A stretch of DNA of 64,000 bases from Phytophthora sp. 'mugwort' (lineage: Eukaryota > Oomycota > Peronosporomycetes > Peronosporales > Peronosporaceae). The notes under the pieces are model-generated. The model was not told the origin of the DNA and made no database searches. It worked only from the letters and a program-made list of their open reading frames with translations. Positions 41,687 through 54,583 of the stretch are shown one piece after another (position 1 is the stretch's first letter; each line of letters starts with the position of its first letter). Made by a program: the position numbers and the translations under genes. The stretch spans positions 3,844,001 through 3,908,000 of the forward strand of contig JAUCEF010000006.1 of assembly GCA_033558025.1 (NCBI GenBank), given 5' to 3'.

Positions 41687-44046
41687 TTACTGCTGCTCGG
41701 CTGGCTTGGGCGCATACTCAGTGATTAGCGCTGACAGCGCATCGTATGTGTAAAGCGACGAAGTGTGACCATCACTCCACGTGACCGCGAACGCATAGTT
41801 ACCCTAACGCATGTTAAACAACTATTAGTACAGGTTACTCAAACGACGAGAGATAATACGCTTTGACATACCTTTCGCTCGACTGCGGTGGGGTGAATAT
41901 CATCTGGAATTGTAGCTGGATCCAAGATCTGAAAAACAATAATAACTAAGTCGGGATACTATTAAGGAAATTGTCGGTGAGCGAGCAAACCGTATACCTG
42001 TTCTCCTGTGAATTCATCGATACATTGAGCGCAACGGCAACTAAATAAATCAAGAAACCCATCACATTAGTTAAGCAACATAAGCAGCAACGAGCAGAAA
42101 TGTTGTCGGTACAAATTCACTTACCGTGCTCGGAGGTCGGCTGGGTGGAGAACAGCTTCCTTTGCCTCATTCAAACTGTATAAACGGAGCACGATGCCGC
42201 GATTCTTGTCATACAGCAGCTCGGGCGCCAGGCGAACGTTGTGCTTTAAAACTACCAGTTCCTTTGCAACCTAGCAAGAAGCAGTTAGCCCAAGTCCAGC
42301 AAAACTGATCACGTTATCCGAACTTACTGTAGTCGCTAGCAAGTCGTAAGTTTTCTCTTCTTCAGGAGATAATCCAGACAGAACGAAAGGACTGCAGTAC
42401 CGATAGATAACCAGGTTAGTCTGTAGATCAACAAATTTAAGCTTTTATCTGACGATTTACTCACCGTCCAGAATCCCCAGACGAGCTGCACTGCTCTGAT
42501 ATCGGTAGCTTAAACACATTTTTCATGTTGTACTTGTCAACAAGCTCCTGGGTGTGACCCGGGCCTACACGATTAAGTATGGCGTATTGCATATTAGAAA
42601 ATGCCACAATATCAATAGTCAGAAAAGAATGATTAACTTACCAAACGGATAGTGTCTTTGCCCATGAGAGCAGTCGAAGTAGGACATGTTTTCCACCACC
42701 GCAGCCGTTTTCACCTGCATCATCATCACGATAGTTTTAGCGACTAAACGTATTCGAGACCAGAATTAATTGATCACACCTTTAGGTCTTCAAACATTGC
42801 GATTCCTTTCTCTACGTCCACGAAGCTAAACGATGAGAACAACGCCAGGTTTATGATGATTCTATGTGAAGCAACAAGTCATAAACAACGAATATACCTG
42901 AGTCTTTGTGGTGTTGTCACAACAACGGCCGCCGAAATGGCCATTTGCTGTGAAAGCGAGATCTGGATATCTCCCGTCCCAGGCGGCAAGTCGACCACCA
43001 AATAGTCGAGATTACCCCATTCCGTTCCGAGAACAAGCTGGTCGACCAGTTTCGAGACCATGGGGCCACGCATCACAGCAGCTCCGACTCCTGCTCCAAC
43101 GAATAAATAAGTCCACAGTTAGAGATTACCATTGAGACGAGATAGAATAAATCAGCACCCGACATAGTGCCTACCTCCAGCACCTGGAGCAGCACGTTGG
43201 TTCACGAAGCCAAATGACATACATTTGACGCCCTCGTACTCCACCGGCTCGACGAAGTTCTTAAACTTTTTCGACTGACGAATAGTGCGATCTTCCGGTG
43301 AGATCATTGTGGGCAAACTCGGTCCGTAGATGTCAGCGTCCAGAATGCCCACTCGAGCACCACGTTTTGCCAGACTGCAAAAGCACCGTCATATAATAAA
43401 TAGAGCACCGCCAATAGCTCATTATACACGACGTCACCTCACCTGAAGGCGAGATTTACAGCCACTGTCGACTTTCCCACTCCACCCTTGCAACTCGACA
43501 CTGCAATGATGTCCGACACATGGGCCAGCGATGAGAAGCGGCCAGCACGCGCGTTGCGCGGCCGAGCCTTGGAGATCTCGAAGTCCGTGGTCTTTACCCA
43601 CTCTAGCGCCTTCAGCTCCAGCTCGGCTTCCTTCTGCCACTAATAGAAAGTAAGTAGCACCAACAGCAACAAGGCAACTGTGTGAGTTTTTGACAAGACG
43701 AATGGGACAGAAAGAGCCCCAGAGCCCACAAACCTGCTGCGCCAACTCCATCAGGGCCGGCGACGGCACTTCAATTTTGCATGAGACTTTGCCGGCATCG
43801 GGCACGACGCGCAGCTCCTGTGGGAATGAATTAACCAGTAAATTAGCGACGGAAAGATGTCAATCATGTATCAATCTACTGTCGCTTCACCTTGACGCGG
43901 CCCAGCGACACGATGTCGCCCAGCCCCAGTCCGTCCGGGATACCGCGCAGCTTCTCCAGCACTTGCGTCTCCAGCTGTGCCGCTTTACGCGTCGACAAAG
44001 CGCGCAGCGAGCGGATCGGCAGTCGAGCAGCTCTCCACTGCAGCAT
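41687..44046 (-). CDS. HCF101/Ind1-type Mrp-family Fe-S scaffold ATPase
   Basis: Thirteen exons (44046-43891, 43817-43734, 43639-43443, 43374-43175, 43090-42898, 42825-42780, 42714-42642, 42564-42465, 42391-42328, 42270-42125, 42040-41998, 41928-41872, 41803-41687) join in phase to 411 residues. The N-terminus is arginine-rich ([20 protein letters not shown]), like a mitochondrial presequence, followed by an FSCA/DUF59 domain (about 25-85). The Mrp/NBP35 P-loop is CKGGVGKST at 130-138; then [39 protein letters not shown]-terminal part (about 300-411) with [13 protein letters not shown] and [15 protein letters not shown] looks like the DUF971 domain of HCF101. The family carries [4Fe-4S] clusters to target proteins in organelles. 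The start codon is 30 bp from the divergent neighbour. Confidence 0.85.
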
Positions 44047-44076
44047 TTTTGACTGGCATAAACGATTGTAAGAGAT

Positions 44077-47000
44077 ATGGATCACGGTCTTGATCTTGCT
44101 GTGGACCACATTTACGGTAAAACGGCGCGAACCGAGATGGCTACACTTTTGGTCATGGGCATCTCGGAGATGGCAGAGGTTTGCGTCTGTGTCTGCTGGA
44201 GCGCGTGCATGCAGCCGACTGAAGCGTATTCTTTGTTGCGGTTTGTCAGGATGAAGCGGAAGTGGAGGAATTGCTGAAGCAGATTGCGTTGGCCAAGCAG
44301 AAGGAGCTGCGACTCCTAGCTGAGAAGAAGCGGATCCGAGACGAGTTGGGGCAGCTGCAGGCAGTACGTGGTGGTCGAGTTTTTTTTTTTACTATATATG
44401 CCGTCAAAATTATTATGATGCTGACTGTTATAATCCTCTGCGTGTCTCTGGTCAATTGCGACGACAGGGTACTCTCTGGTCGCGCGAGGAGCAGACGCAG
44501 AAGCAGCTTCTGGAAGTGAGGCGGGCGAAGGAGCAGCTAGAGACGCAAAAGGAGGAGGAGGAAGAGAAGCTTGCCAAGCTCAGCGATATTATCAAGGAAC
44601 AGGTATATAAGGTGATGAAAAGAATTGATCTACATCGACTACTTAATGAAAATGCGTATTGGTTTGTGCTCATTTGTTTTCTTACGTCAGGAGCTGAAGT
44701 TTCGTAAGACAAAGTCTAGCGCCTTCCAACAAGCAGCAGCCTCTGTGATGACCCCGACTGCAACTACTTCTTCCCTACCAAATGAAAGATCAAATCAGAA
44801 CGATAATGAACGTCTTGGAGCGCAGATGATGAAAGGTGCAGGTCTCATTAAGCCGAAACCTCTCATGAATGCCTCGCCATCAGCACCTACAGGTACTTAT
44901 TCCAGCACGATCTTCCATGGTATTGCAGCTCTGATGTATCCTATTTTTGCAGCAGTCCAGTCACCAGATGATACTCACGCCATTGTCGGCAACCAAGGTG
45001 ATGCGTTGAAGCGCCTCATTCGGAGCATTAACTGCGATGAGCAACAAAAGCGGATTGAAAAACTCCAAGCCGAGTTAGAGAAAGCAAATTCCCGTCGACA
45101 TGAGGTCGATTTTGACGCATCTTCTTCCATTTTGGCGAGGCGCACTGGTCATTCTTCAGATAACTTTCCAAGTTCTCACATCCATCCAGCCAACGATTAT
45201 ACACCAGAAAGCTTGGCGGCAGGTGCGACCTCACCCAGTCTTATCAACAAATTAAGGATGGTAACTAACCTATCGAGTGTATTTATTTATTTTTGATGAT
45301 AGGCATTAAGACAGAGTATGCCAGACAACCATCAGCCGTGACGAAAGCGGCAAACAAATTTATTCATCTTAAGCCTCTTGATGAACCTCATCACCCCAGC
45401 CATCTTCCAGATACAAATGCATCAGCAACTACCAGCACATATCCAGCCAAAAATGTAACACCAGCAGTGCTGTCACAGCCGCAATCACTCCCCGGTGCAC
45501 CAAGTCCAATGTATCCCCCGCACTTTGCTGTGCCCGGACACGTCCCGAGTTATACTGTGTCGACCACGCCCATCGTTCCTTATCCACTCTTCACACCCCC
45601 AATTATGCCGCCTAACCCGTATGGACTTGTCTGTTCTTCGCCATATTTCCCTGGCAGTTCATACATATCCGCACTCCCGTGGTTTTCGTCAGGTATGTCC
45701 TATCCGTACCAGATCGGAAATGTTTCTCCACTCGAGCAGCCATCCGAATCTGTGCTTAACCGACAAGAAGAAGACATTCGACGATTAGAGCGAGAGCTTG
45801 AAATGCAGCGTGTCGCCAATCAACAGCAAACTGAGACGAAAGAATTCGCTCGACTTCAGAGCCGTCTTCAGGACTTACAAGTACGTGGTTGTCACTGTAT
45901 CTCTTGTTGTTCTTTTCCTTATATACTAATCGAAGTTAAGTAGACCAAGATCTCAACGCTGACGGTCACAGAAAATACTTCGGTAGATGCTGCGATTGAG
46001 GACAAGGATGACCCAGCTCTCCGAAGTCTGAAGGTTCTGGTAAACGCTTTTATGTTTTCTAGCTGGCGTTTATGACAGGAATTTACTGCTTATGCAGATA
46101 CAGCACCTCGAAAGTCTGGTCAAGGTTCGGAACGAACGCGATCTTTTGGAAGAGCAAGATAAGGTAAATTACGCTTTGAAAGAAAGGTTGAGCGTTGAAG
46201 AACAGTCTAACATGATCATGTGGTAGCTTGAAGACCTCAAAGAACGGATTCAGCGACGACGGGACGAGAAAAAGCGCGAACTTGATCATGAGGATTGGGT
46301 CGCTAGTCAGAAACGAGAGCTGATCACTCGTCGACTTCAGCATGCTATTACACAGCACAATGACGTGGAAAACGGCAGGCTACGTACAGATATTCATATG
46401 GAGTGTACAGAGCCATACAACCCGGAGAGTGGTTTTGCACTGTTTTGGGACTTTGCTGCGGGGGTCCCCGCCACAGTTGATGATTTACAGGTACTATTTG
46501 ATTTTGTTGTTAAAAGGTATAATTTGTGCTGTTCTTACTGACATTTTCTCTCTTCTCAGATTACTTACGCTGTCTATGAGGGCAAAGTCCTTCGTACACC
46601 GTTCAAGGTTGTTTCTGGTCAAGAAACTAAAGTGATTGGGCCGCATCACAAACTGTGCTTGTTTCTCTCCTCTCGCCATATAAAAAGGTTGACCGCGACT
46701 TCCGAGTTACGCGTTATTCTAGAGGTGCGATGATCATAGTAAATTTATCTAGTCACGGAACTTATTTTTGTTGTTGTTATATTATGTGGCAAAGGTGGCT
46801 TCGGTGACGCAAATGGATGCAGGTGGTCCGCGTATCCCAACAAGTTTAGGCTGGACAGCCTTCGACATCTTTAAGCCGACAACTGAGCGAGAACTGGCAT
46901 TAACGTGTGGATTTATTAAACTTCCTGTGAAAAAGTCGTCATTGCCAGACCCATCGAAGACTCTCGTTCTGCCACCAACAAATATGGAATGTGGTGATAT

Positions 47001-49710
47001 GAGGATACATATCCGACTGGTTCATGGTGAACGCGTAGAAGAAGCTTCTCAAATGCTTGTGGACCCAGAACTGCATGCGTGTACACACAACCTTGTCGAG
47101 GAGTTACATTGTGCAATTTACTCGTTACCTAACCTAAATTTCGTGTACTTTGCTTATCCATAGCACGATATCAATTTCCAGACACTGGCAAGGCACCCCC
47201 CACGTCACAATCGAAGGCACGTCGGCCTTCGATACATGATAAAAGGATTCTGAACGATAGGCTAACTCCTGCCAAGCCTCTCGACGCCCGAAATACGATA
47301 TCTGTAACTACAACTATTGAAGATCTCCTCGACCCACCGCCATCAGCTCGTCTTCCAAAGCAAGATTTTCTCGACATTGACCGCTTGTGCGTGCTTTTGT
47401 CAGCATCGTCGCGGCCACCGAGTATGCGTCCACGCTCTAACAACATTCCCCCTACAAGTGATAGGCCTCGGTTACCTCCTTTTCATGAGGATAGCGGTGT
47501 AGGGGCAGATAAACCTTGGATCCGCGTTGATAAGAGCCTTGAGTTGCAAAGGCGTTTGCATGGTGGCAATCCATTCCAGCCTGGAGATGGTTTCGACGTG
47601 TATATCGACGGTGGTCGTGGATTTCCAGACATCGTCACGATTTCTAAGGTAACAATCGCAGCTCTTCACGCCGATCGGACTCAAGTAGTCACTGGAAACA
47701 ACAGCACGTTGGTTGCGGTAGGATCCAGTGTCTTTGATCCAGTATTTGATGCGGTACGTGAAATATTTTATATAGTTTTTTGCCAGTTTGTTGCATACTC
47801 ACTCCAATTTGTTCTGAATGCTGGTAGTATGTGGAATATCGCCAGAGCAGTTTTAATCCGACCCTGACGCTGGTTATTCGTGTCGACACTATCGAGCTGG
47901 TTTCGAAACGACCAGTGATTCTGGGATACTCCATCCTCCCAGTGTTTATCGACATTGAGACGCGTGACCAGCCTAACCGTCCGAGTATTCCGCAGTTCAT
48001 CTTGAATGAAGGAGGATTTCAGCTGCCATTGCATACCCAAGTCCAGTCTGCTGAAGCAAATCAGCCCTTGAGCGCAAAGTCATGTGAGGATTTCCCTCGA
48101 ATACCGTGTGCTACGGTGTTGGTGCGAATTATGCGACCAAAATTGGTATGGAAGGACAATCCTATGATGTGTTAGTTGACTCTAAATGGCGTGAAATTTG
48201 GACAGTCAGGAGACGGATTGGCGTTACTTTCGCGCAAGGATACCCCTCCGCATGAGTGGGAAGCAAATGGGTTGCTTGTTCCAGCTCCTCAATACTGTGA
48301 TCAGTTCTACGATTCGCTGCGCTGTGTTCCTTCAGGCATTGAAGAAAAGATATATTCGATTCGGGTGAGTGATCTCATGCTTGCTGAGAAGTAAACGATA
48401 AGAAATAATGTGCTAGGCTTTTTCCTTACTGCTGCATAAGAGGCGTCGATTGAAGACCGTAGCTCAGTGTCTTCAGCAAATATCGCTCAGCATCACTGAA
48501 GCTCAAGAAATGCTGAAGGTTCGGCGTGATGAGGATTTTTTGTTTTACATTGATTATGGCCATTTATTCTTTTCTAACGTCGTGATGAACTAGGCCAAAC
48601 CTTCACACGACCTCGATCTCTCGTCAGCACTCCGATATGAACCAGCGATCGGGTTTCGAGTTGCAGTCGATGCGTTGTATAACGTCAAGGCAAAGGGAGG
48701 ACTGTTCTTCAAAGTTCTCTTGTCGGTGTACCCACCTGGATCCTTTTATCAGGCGATTCGATTGACAGGGGATGTATGTTTTACTACGACAATGGACTGG
48801 ACAAGTGGACAATCGTCTCCTGAGTTTGGCGACGGATACATGGTACGCTTTGACCGAGGGTTTGAGTTGTCGAGGGCTCAAGTACGCGAGTTTATTTGAA
48901 GATTTTTTAACTCCGATATTGCCGCAGACTTTACGAGATTCGCCTAGCGACCGCTTGCTGGTGGTACTTTTCGATGTCCGTAGTGTGAGTCGGCACCCCA
49001 AGACTGGTGCTATCACATCGCAGCAGTATGGATGGACATTCCTTCCAGTTCTCGCACATTCCCGCTCCATTAACGCGTGCACTACCCAGCTCCCGCTGTT
49101 TCAGGGAGCAGTTGATCTGGTTTGTGGCGTTACGTCGATTTGTTTTTCGTAGTAGCATCTACCGTCTAAGCGACTATTTTGTATACCCTGCACTTGTGGC
49201 GCAATTTAGAGCATCCTAAAGACGGCAATCGGTGATTTGAGCGCTTTGGTCGACGAGATTGGAGGCGACAAGGTGAAGCAATTGGTGCCCGTGGTCGAAG
49301 ACGGCGCGTCATTGTTCGTGCGGCTTCAAGACCCCCAACTTCCTCACTTGTCACCTCAACCGATCGTGAGTATTTCCTTCTTGTCTTCGTCGCGGGTTGT
49401 TCTAGAACCCCATGCCTAACGTACTCGTGAATCACATCAGGTCGACGCGAATCTCTCGAAAATGGTTCCCCCTCGACTGAGAGCAAAATACGTTTACGAT
49501 CGGGTCAAAGTTGCAGCTTTGAAGAAAAAGACCCCACTCAGCAAACTTCTGCCCACGAACGTCCCAGATAACCAATTTGAGAAGGAGCTGAACCAGGCCT
49601 TTGCCCAGGTATGTCGTACGCTAAAACACACACCCTTGCCCTCTCGCGATAAACGATTACTGATCATACCGTTTAACAGGAAATGGGCATCCATCACTTG
49701 CTCTTCTAAA
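44077..49710 (+). CDS. coiled-coil protein with C2-like regions, CCDC17-like
   Basis: Long multi-exon gene. Exons read with confidence: 44077-44178, 44250-44363, 44468-44602, 44691-44892, 44953-45260, 45311-45880, 45953-46039, 46098-46163, 46227-46490, 46560-46724, 46795-about 47109; further exons cover 47180-47755, 47829-48170, 48190-48890, 48900-49720, and the last ends EMGIHHLLF at 49710. The first third is coiled coil (LLKQIALAKQKELRLLAEKK) with a Pro-rich linker. Then ESGFALFWDFAAGVP, LGWTAFDIFKPT and, later, FDVYIDGGRGFPD look like the strand-rich part of CCDC17, a protein of ciliated cells. The role in flagella is inferred. Exon limits after 47.1 kb are approximate. An alternative start is the ATG at 44132. 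Confidence 0.6.
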
Positions 49711-49778
49711 GCCAGTGACGTCTCAATCATTTAAACACGAAACGTCAGGAGTCTCTTCATCGACGACCTCAGCGAAAA

Positions 49779-50186
49779 ATGCCGTCCAAAGATCGATCCG
49801 ATGTCGGTAAGAGGGAGAACTCCAAGCCTCACGCTCGCCGCAATTTACCCCGTCTCCGTCTCCGCACCAAAAGGAAAGTACCGCTGGAGCTCGAGGACTT
49901 CGACGATGTGCGCTACAAGATGGAAATCGTGCGGACGGGGGACAACGACAACGACTCAGAGGACAATCGTGTAGCATTACTGGAGTTGGCTTTCCTCACT
50001 TTGTTCTGCATGCTGCTGCTCGGAGGCTGCGTGGCCGTGGGCTTCGCCACTCACCTGATCGAGTACTCACGCGAGATGCTGAGCTTGTTACTGCCAATGC
50101 TGCTGCTGCCTCTCGCATGGGTCATCGCGCTGCTTGTGTGGGAACATCGGGCCGTCACCATACAGAGCAAGATCGCGACGGAATAG
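49779..50186 (+). CDS. hypothetical two-helix membrane protein
   Basis: Single exon, 135 residues. The first 60 residues are basic then acidic (RRNLPRLRLRTKRKVPLELE, DNDNDSEDN). Two hydrophobic helices follow: LLELAFLTLFCMLLLGGCVA (about 67-88) and LSLLLPMLLLPLAWVIALLV (about 100-120). A short basic tail ends it. No family is recognised. It lies between the CCDC17-like gene (same strand, 69 bp upstream) and CPSF2 (165 bp downstream). Confidence 0.55.
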   Translation: MPSKDRSDVGKRENSKPHARRNLPRLRLRTKRKVPLELEDFDDVRYKMEIVRTGDNDNDSEDNRVALLELAFLTLFCMLLLGGCVAVGFATHLIEYSREMLSLLLPMLLLPLAWVIALLVWEHRAVTIQSKIATE

Positions 50187-50351
50187 GCAGGCATCTTCAA
50201 CCTTCTCTATTTGGTCCAGCATAATCCCAAATCACAGATATGCTTAAATGCCAATTTTGCCTGGTCTGGGCCAGGGTTAACTGTAATATTTACTAAATTA
50301 ACCGCAACAGATTAATTCCCCATTTTGGCCCCACGGTCGTAGCTCGGAGCG

Positions 50352-53294
50352 ATGGCGGTGATCACCTTCACGCCACTGTACGGCGTGCACTCTAACGCAC
50401 CCTGCTGCGCATACCTGCTGGAGGTGGATGAGGTGTGCATCCTACTGGACTGTGGATGGACGGATGAATACGATGTAGACTTGCTCAAGCCGCTACAGCG
50501 CGTGGTGGACCGCATCGACCTCGTGCTGGTGTCGCATCTGGACCTGGCGCACATGGGGGCTCTGCCTTACGCCATGGGAAAGCTGGGGCTAAAAGCGCCC
50601 GTGTACGGCACGCTACCGGTGCACCGCATGGGACAGATCGCGCTGTACGACGCGTTCCAGGCCAAGACAAAGCACGACAGCGACTTCTCACTCTTTTCAC
50701 TGGACGACGTGGACCTCGTCTTTGAGCGCTTCAAGCAGCTCAAGTACTCGGAGAAGCTCACGCTCACAAGTAGCGGAGAGGGGATCGTCATCACACCCCA
50801 TGTGGCTGGTCATTTAATTGGCGGCGCGCTCTGGAGGATTATGAAGGAGACGGTGAGCTGGTGACGTACTGGAGGACGGTGCACGGTATATTGCTCACTG
50901 ACGGCTGCTGACTATATGCTATTTGATGCAGGATGATATCATCTACGCGGTGGACTACAATCACCGATCGGAGCACGTGCTACAGAAGACGATTCTGGAC
51001 TCGTTTACGTGAGTTTCTCGGTGCGAAACTGCTGTGCGATGAGCATTCTTGCTGACGTTGCTATTGAGCTGGTGTTTGCAGTCGCCCGACGCTCCTTATC
51101 ACAGACTCGATGCACCTCCATGCGGAGCAGCCCAAGCTGAAGGACCGAGACAGCAAGGTTAGTTGTAATGGTACTTATTGATGGGACCTGGAGAATTTGT
51201 TCTAATCTCTTTCGATCACCGTTCGTAGATCATGATGGAGATTTTGAAGACGGTCCGAAATGGAGGAAATGTACTTATTCCAACCGATAGTTCAGGCCGT
51301 GTGCTCGAGTTGATGCGAGTGCTGGACCAGTACTGGATTCAGAATAAGTAAGCGATAGGGGTATTTTTCGTGACGATAGTGAGTGACATTGAACTGAGGG
51401 CTAACTATTCGCGTTTTGTTCCCGTGGAGACTGCGCGACCCGATTGCACTGCTCCACGATATGAGTTATTACACACCAAAGGCTGCCCAGGCAATGCTAG
51501 AGTGGTGCAATGACCGTATTGCGAAGAACTTTGATGTTGGTCGCCAAAATCCATTCCAGTTCTCGTACGTACAAAGTATCATGTTCGAATACGTTATGCG
51601 GACGAGTGACTAATCTTGAGTCTTTTGATAGACACATTCATTTAGTCCACACCTTGGAGGAACTGGATGCTCTGCCGAGCCCTAAGGTGAGTCTCAGCTG
51701 CGTGTTCTCCGCTGCTTAAACGTTACGGCGACATTTACCGTTGGAATGTCAATTTCAGGTTGTTCTGGCGACGTCACCAAGCCTCGAATGCGGCTTCGCA
51801 AAGGATATTTTCATTCGCTGGGCTCCTGACCCCCGTAACAGCATCATTTTCACCTCAACGACACCGGAGATGTCGTTTGCATCCCGTGTACTGAAGCTGG
51901 CAAAGGACCCATCTGCAGAGAAGACAATTTCGTGCATAGTGACGACAAAGGTGTTTTTGGAGGGCGCAGAGTTAGCTCTTTACGAGGTGAAGGAGCGAAA
52001 ACGTCTTCGAACGGAGGCCGAAAACAAGGCGAAGGAGATTGAAGAGGCTGCGATGGAAGATATGATGATGGGAATCGAGGACTTCGAGTCCGAGTCAGAA
52101 GAAGAGGAAACGACACAACAAGAAGGTGAGTCTTGGCTTCTATTGATCTTTCACGCGATTTTCTTCTAACTAAATGTTCGCAGTCCAACTTCGAGGCACT
52201 TTTAAGGTTGGCCTGGGGCAATTTGCATCGGTTCGGTATCCAATGTTTTTCGCTGTTGAGCCTAAGATCGAGTGGGATGAATATGGAGAGGTAAGAAATT
52301 TTTGTGCTACCTTGATTTATATACTGTGTGGTGGTGTCTAACTTGCATTGGGTTGCCCTTTATCAACAGATTATCAACCCAGACGATTTCAAGGATGCTA
52401 CGTTACTGGCAAACCGCCAGGCCCGTCGCAATATTATCGAGGATGCCGACGGTGACGAGGACATGGAAAATGCAGATCAAGATGCTGCTGTTGAGACTCG
52501 CCCAACCAAGACTGTCACAAACGAAGTCGTTGTCAACGTAAGAGTTCTGTATTTTGGTGGTATCACCTTCCGCTCCGTGATCGTATCATTCTTTAACTAT
52601 TTTTTGTGTGATTTCCTCAGATCGCTGCTCGCATCACACAAGTGGACTTTGACGGTGTTGCAGATGGCCGAGCAATCCGAAACTGTTTGGGCAACGTGAA
52701 GCCTCGTAAACTCATTCTGGTTCACGGCACGGAGAAGACGACGAGCGAACTGAAGCAGTTTGTCGAGTCGTCGATTCCAATGTGCGAAGCTGTGTTTACG
52801 CCGAATGTGATGGAGTGTATTGATATTGAATCGGACACAAACGTGTACAAACTGTCGGTGAAGGAGTCGCTGTACACCTCTGCAGTGTTTCGAAAGGTGC
52901 GGTCGTGATTACTACTTTACTTTCTGAAACCTACTGACCCAACAGAATTGCTTGCAATGAACAGGTTGGCAGTCACGAAGTTGCCTTCGTTACCGGTCAA
53001 CTTGCGTTATCGGAGAACAGCTCGGTGCCTGTACTTCAGCCTCTGAATGAAAACGGCGGCCTGACGACGCACGAGCCCATTCTGTTGAGCGACGGCAAAA
53101 TGAAGCTGGACGTAATGAAGCAAGTGCTGGGCAAGGCCGGCTTTCAGGCCAAGTTTCGCGGTGGTATGCTGGTCTGCAACGACGGTGTGGTGCTCAAGCG
53201 CGCCCTGAACAACGAGATCGTGATGGAGGGCACACTGTCCCGGAATTATTACCGCATCCGAGCGCTGCTGTACGAGCAGTTCACTCTGGTGTAG
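50352..53294 (+). CDS. CPSF2: cleavage and polyadenylation specificity factor subunit 2 (CPSF100)
   Basis: Eleven exons: 50352-50852, 50932-51008, 51082-51157, 51229-51347, 51430-51564, 51632-51686, 51759-52125, 52184-52290, 52370-52537, 52621-52896 and 52965-53294; 736 residues in frame. The fold is a metallo-beta-lactamase/beta-CASP protein of the nuclear pre-mRNA 3' end processing complex. The metal motif that is HxHxDH in CPSF73 reads [13 protein letters not shown] here, so it is catalytically dead, as in all CPSF100 proteins. Other marks: [77 protein letters not shown] and CTD-like KLILVHGTE. An acidic insert ([15 protein letters not shown]) is in exon 7. Length close to human CPSF2 (782). 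Confidence 0.92.
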
Positions 53295-53583
53295 GCTAAA
53301 GTTGCAATCAGCCATTTTCCAAAACACGGTGGTACTAAATAAAAGGCAATACCTAACGTCATAAATCGCTTGTTTCCCTACCGTACTTTATGAGATGCTA
53401 GTGCCACCTGTTATATTTTATAGTAGATGGATTGGTACACCATCAAAAAGAAGAGCTTCTCAATTTTAGCCTTCATTATTAAATAGCCCGTCGTACCCGA
53501 TAGGGATGTCGACAAAAGCCTAACCTGCGGCTTGTGTGGCTCAGCATTGTCATTTGCAGACGCTCGATTGGTATCGGCGAAGG

Positions 53584-54339
53584 ATGTTGGCGTTCCAGCG
53601 GCACGCGGCGCACTCCGGCGCTCAGCAGGTGGCTCGCTTCTCGGCTGCAGCCGTCGCGACTCAGGAGGCGGCTTCAAGCGTACTGCAGCTGGCTGTGCGA
53701 GAGGTTGAGGGCTCGCGTGCGTCTCGGCGTCTGCGTAAGCAAGGCCTGCTGCCCGGCGTGCTCTACGGTCAGGGCGAAGACGGCAAGGACGAGCGCGTGC
53801 TGGTCTCATTCCCTACGCGCAACTTCGAGAGCATGCACCGAAAGCTATGGACGTCCATTGAGAACCAGGTGTTCCACGTTCAAGTCGGCGACCAACCGCC
53901 TGTCAAGGCCTACATGCGCGACGTGCAGCTAGACCCCGTGACGGACGTGCCAGTGGCCGTTAACTTCCTGCGCTTCAAGCCCGGCCGCACCGTGTCTATC
54001 CCCATTACGTACCTGAACGAGGAAGGCAGCCCCGGTCTTAAACGCGGAGGCTTCATCAACCACATTCACCACTCACTTGACTGCACTATCTTCACGGACA
54101 AAATCCCCACCACACTGCAGATTGACGTCAACGGTCTGCACGTGGGCGACAAGGTGTATCTTGAGGGCATCAAGTTCCCGGAAGGAGTAGTGCCGAACAT
54201 CCCAGAGGGCTCATTGGTTGCCAAGATTGCCGGACGCCGCGGTCTCATTCCGCGCGTAGAGGCGGCGGTCGAGGAGGTCGTGGAGCAGACGGATGAAGAT
54301 GACGACGACGAGTTCGACGACTGGAACGACATTTTCTAG
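53584..54339 (+). CDS. mitochondrial 50S-type ribosomal protein bL25
   Basis: Single exon, 251 residues from MLAFQRHAAHSGAQQVARF (an earlier ATG at 53536 is in frame but upstream of a TCATTTGC initiator-like motif at 53550). The arginine-rich, acid-poor first 30 residues look like a mitochondrial targeting peptide. The L25/TL5 body follows: LAVREVEGSRASRRLRKQGL, PGVLYG, KAYMRDVQLDPVTDVPVAVN, HVGDKVYLEGIKFPEG, the last typical of the TL5/Ctc C-terminal beta domain. The tail is acidic (DEDDDDEFDDWND). It would bind the 5S rRNA region of the mitoribosome. Confidence 0.85.
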   Translation: MLAFQRHAAHSGAQQVARFSAAAVATQEAASSVLQLAVREVEGSRASRRLRKQGLLPGVLYGQGEDGKDERVLVSFPTRNFESMHRKLWTSIENQVFHVQVGDQPPVKAYMRDVQLDPVTDVPVAVNFLRFKPGRTVSIPITYLNEEGSPGLKRGGFINHIHHSLDCTIFTDKIPTTLQIDVNGLHVGDKVYLEGIKFPEGVVPNIPEGSLVAKIAGRRGLIPRVEAAVEEVVEQTDEDDDDEFDDWNDIF

Positions 54340-54583
54340 GCATTTGCAGACGCAGGAGACAGGTGAAGTGACACGGCAATTTGACGTGGTAGGGAGAAGT
54401 GGAGGAAGCTGCGGATGAATGCTGGGCGTAGTTTGCTATTCTGCTCTGGACGTCGCTATATGCCGTGTCGTGGTAGGAGGAAGCCCCATCTGCAGCAATT
54501 AAATAGAGCTTCCGGTTTTCCATTCCACTTCACCTTCCCAAAGACATCGAGAAAGTCCTTGAACCTTGTATATTGTGTGCAGT

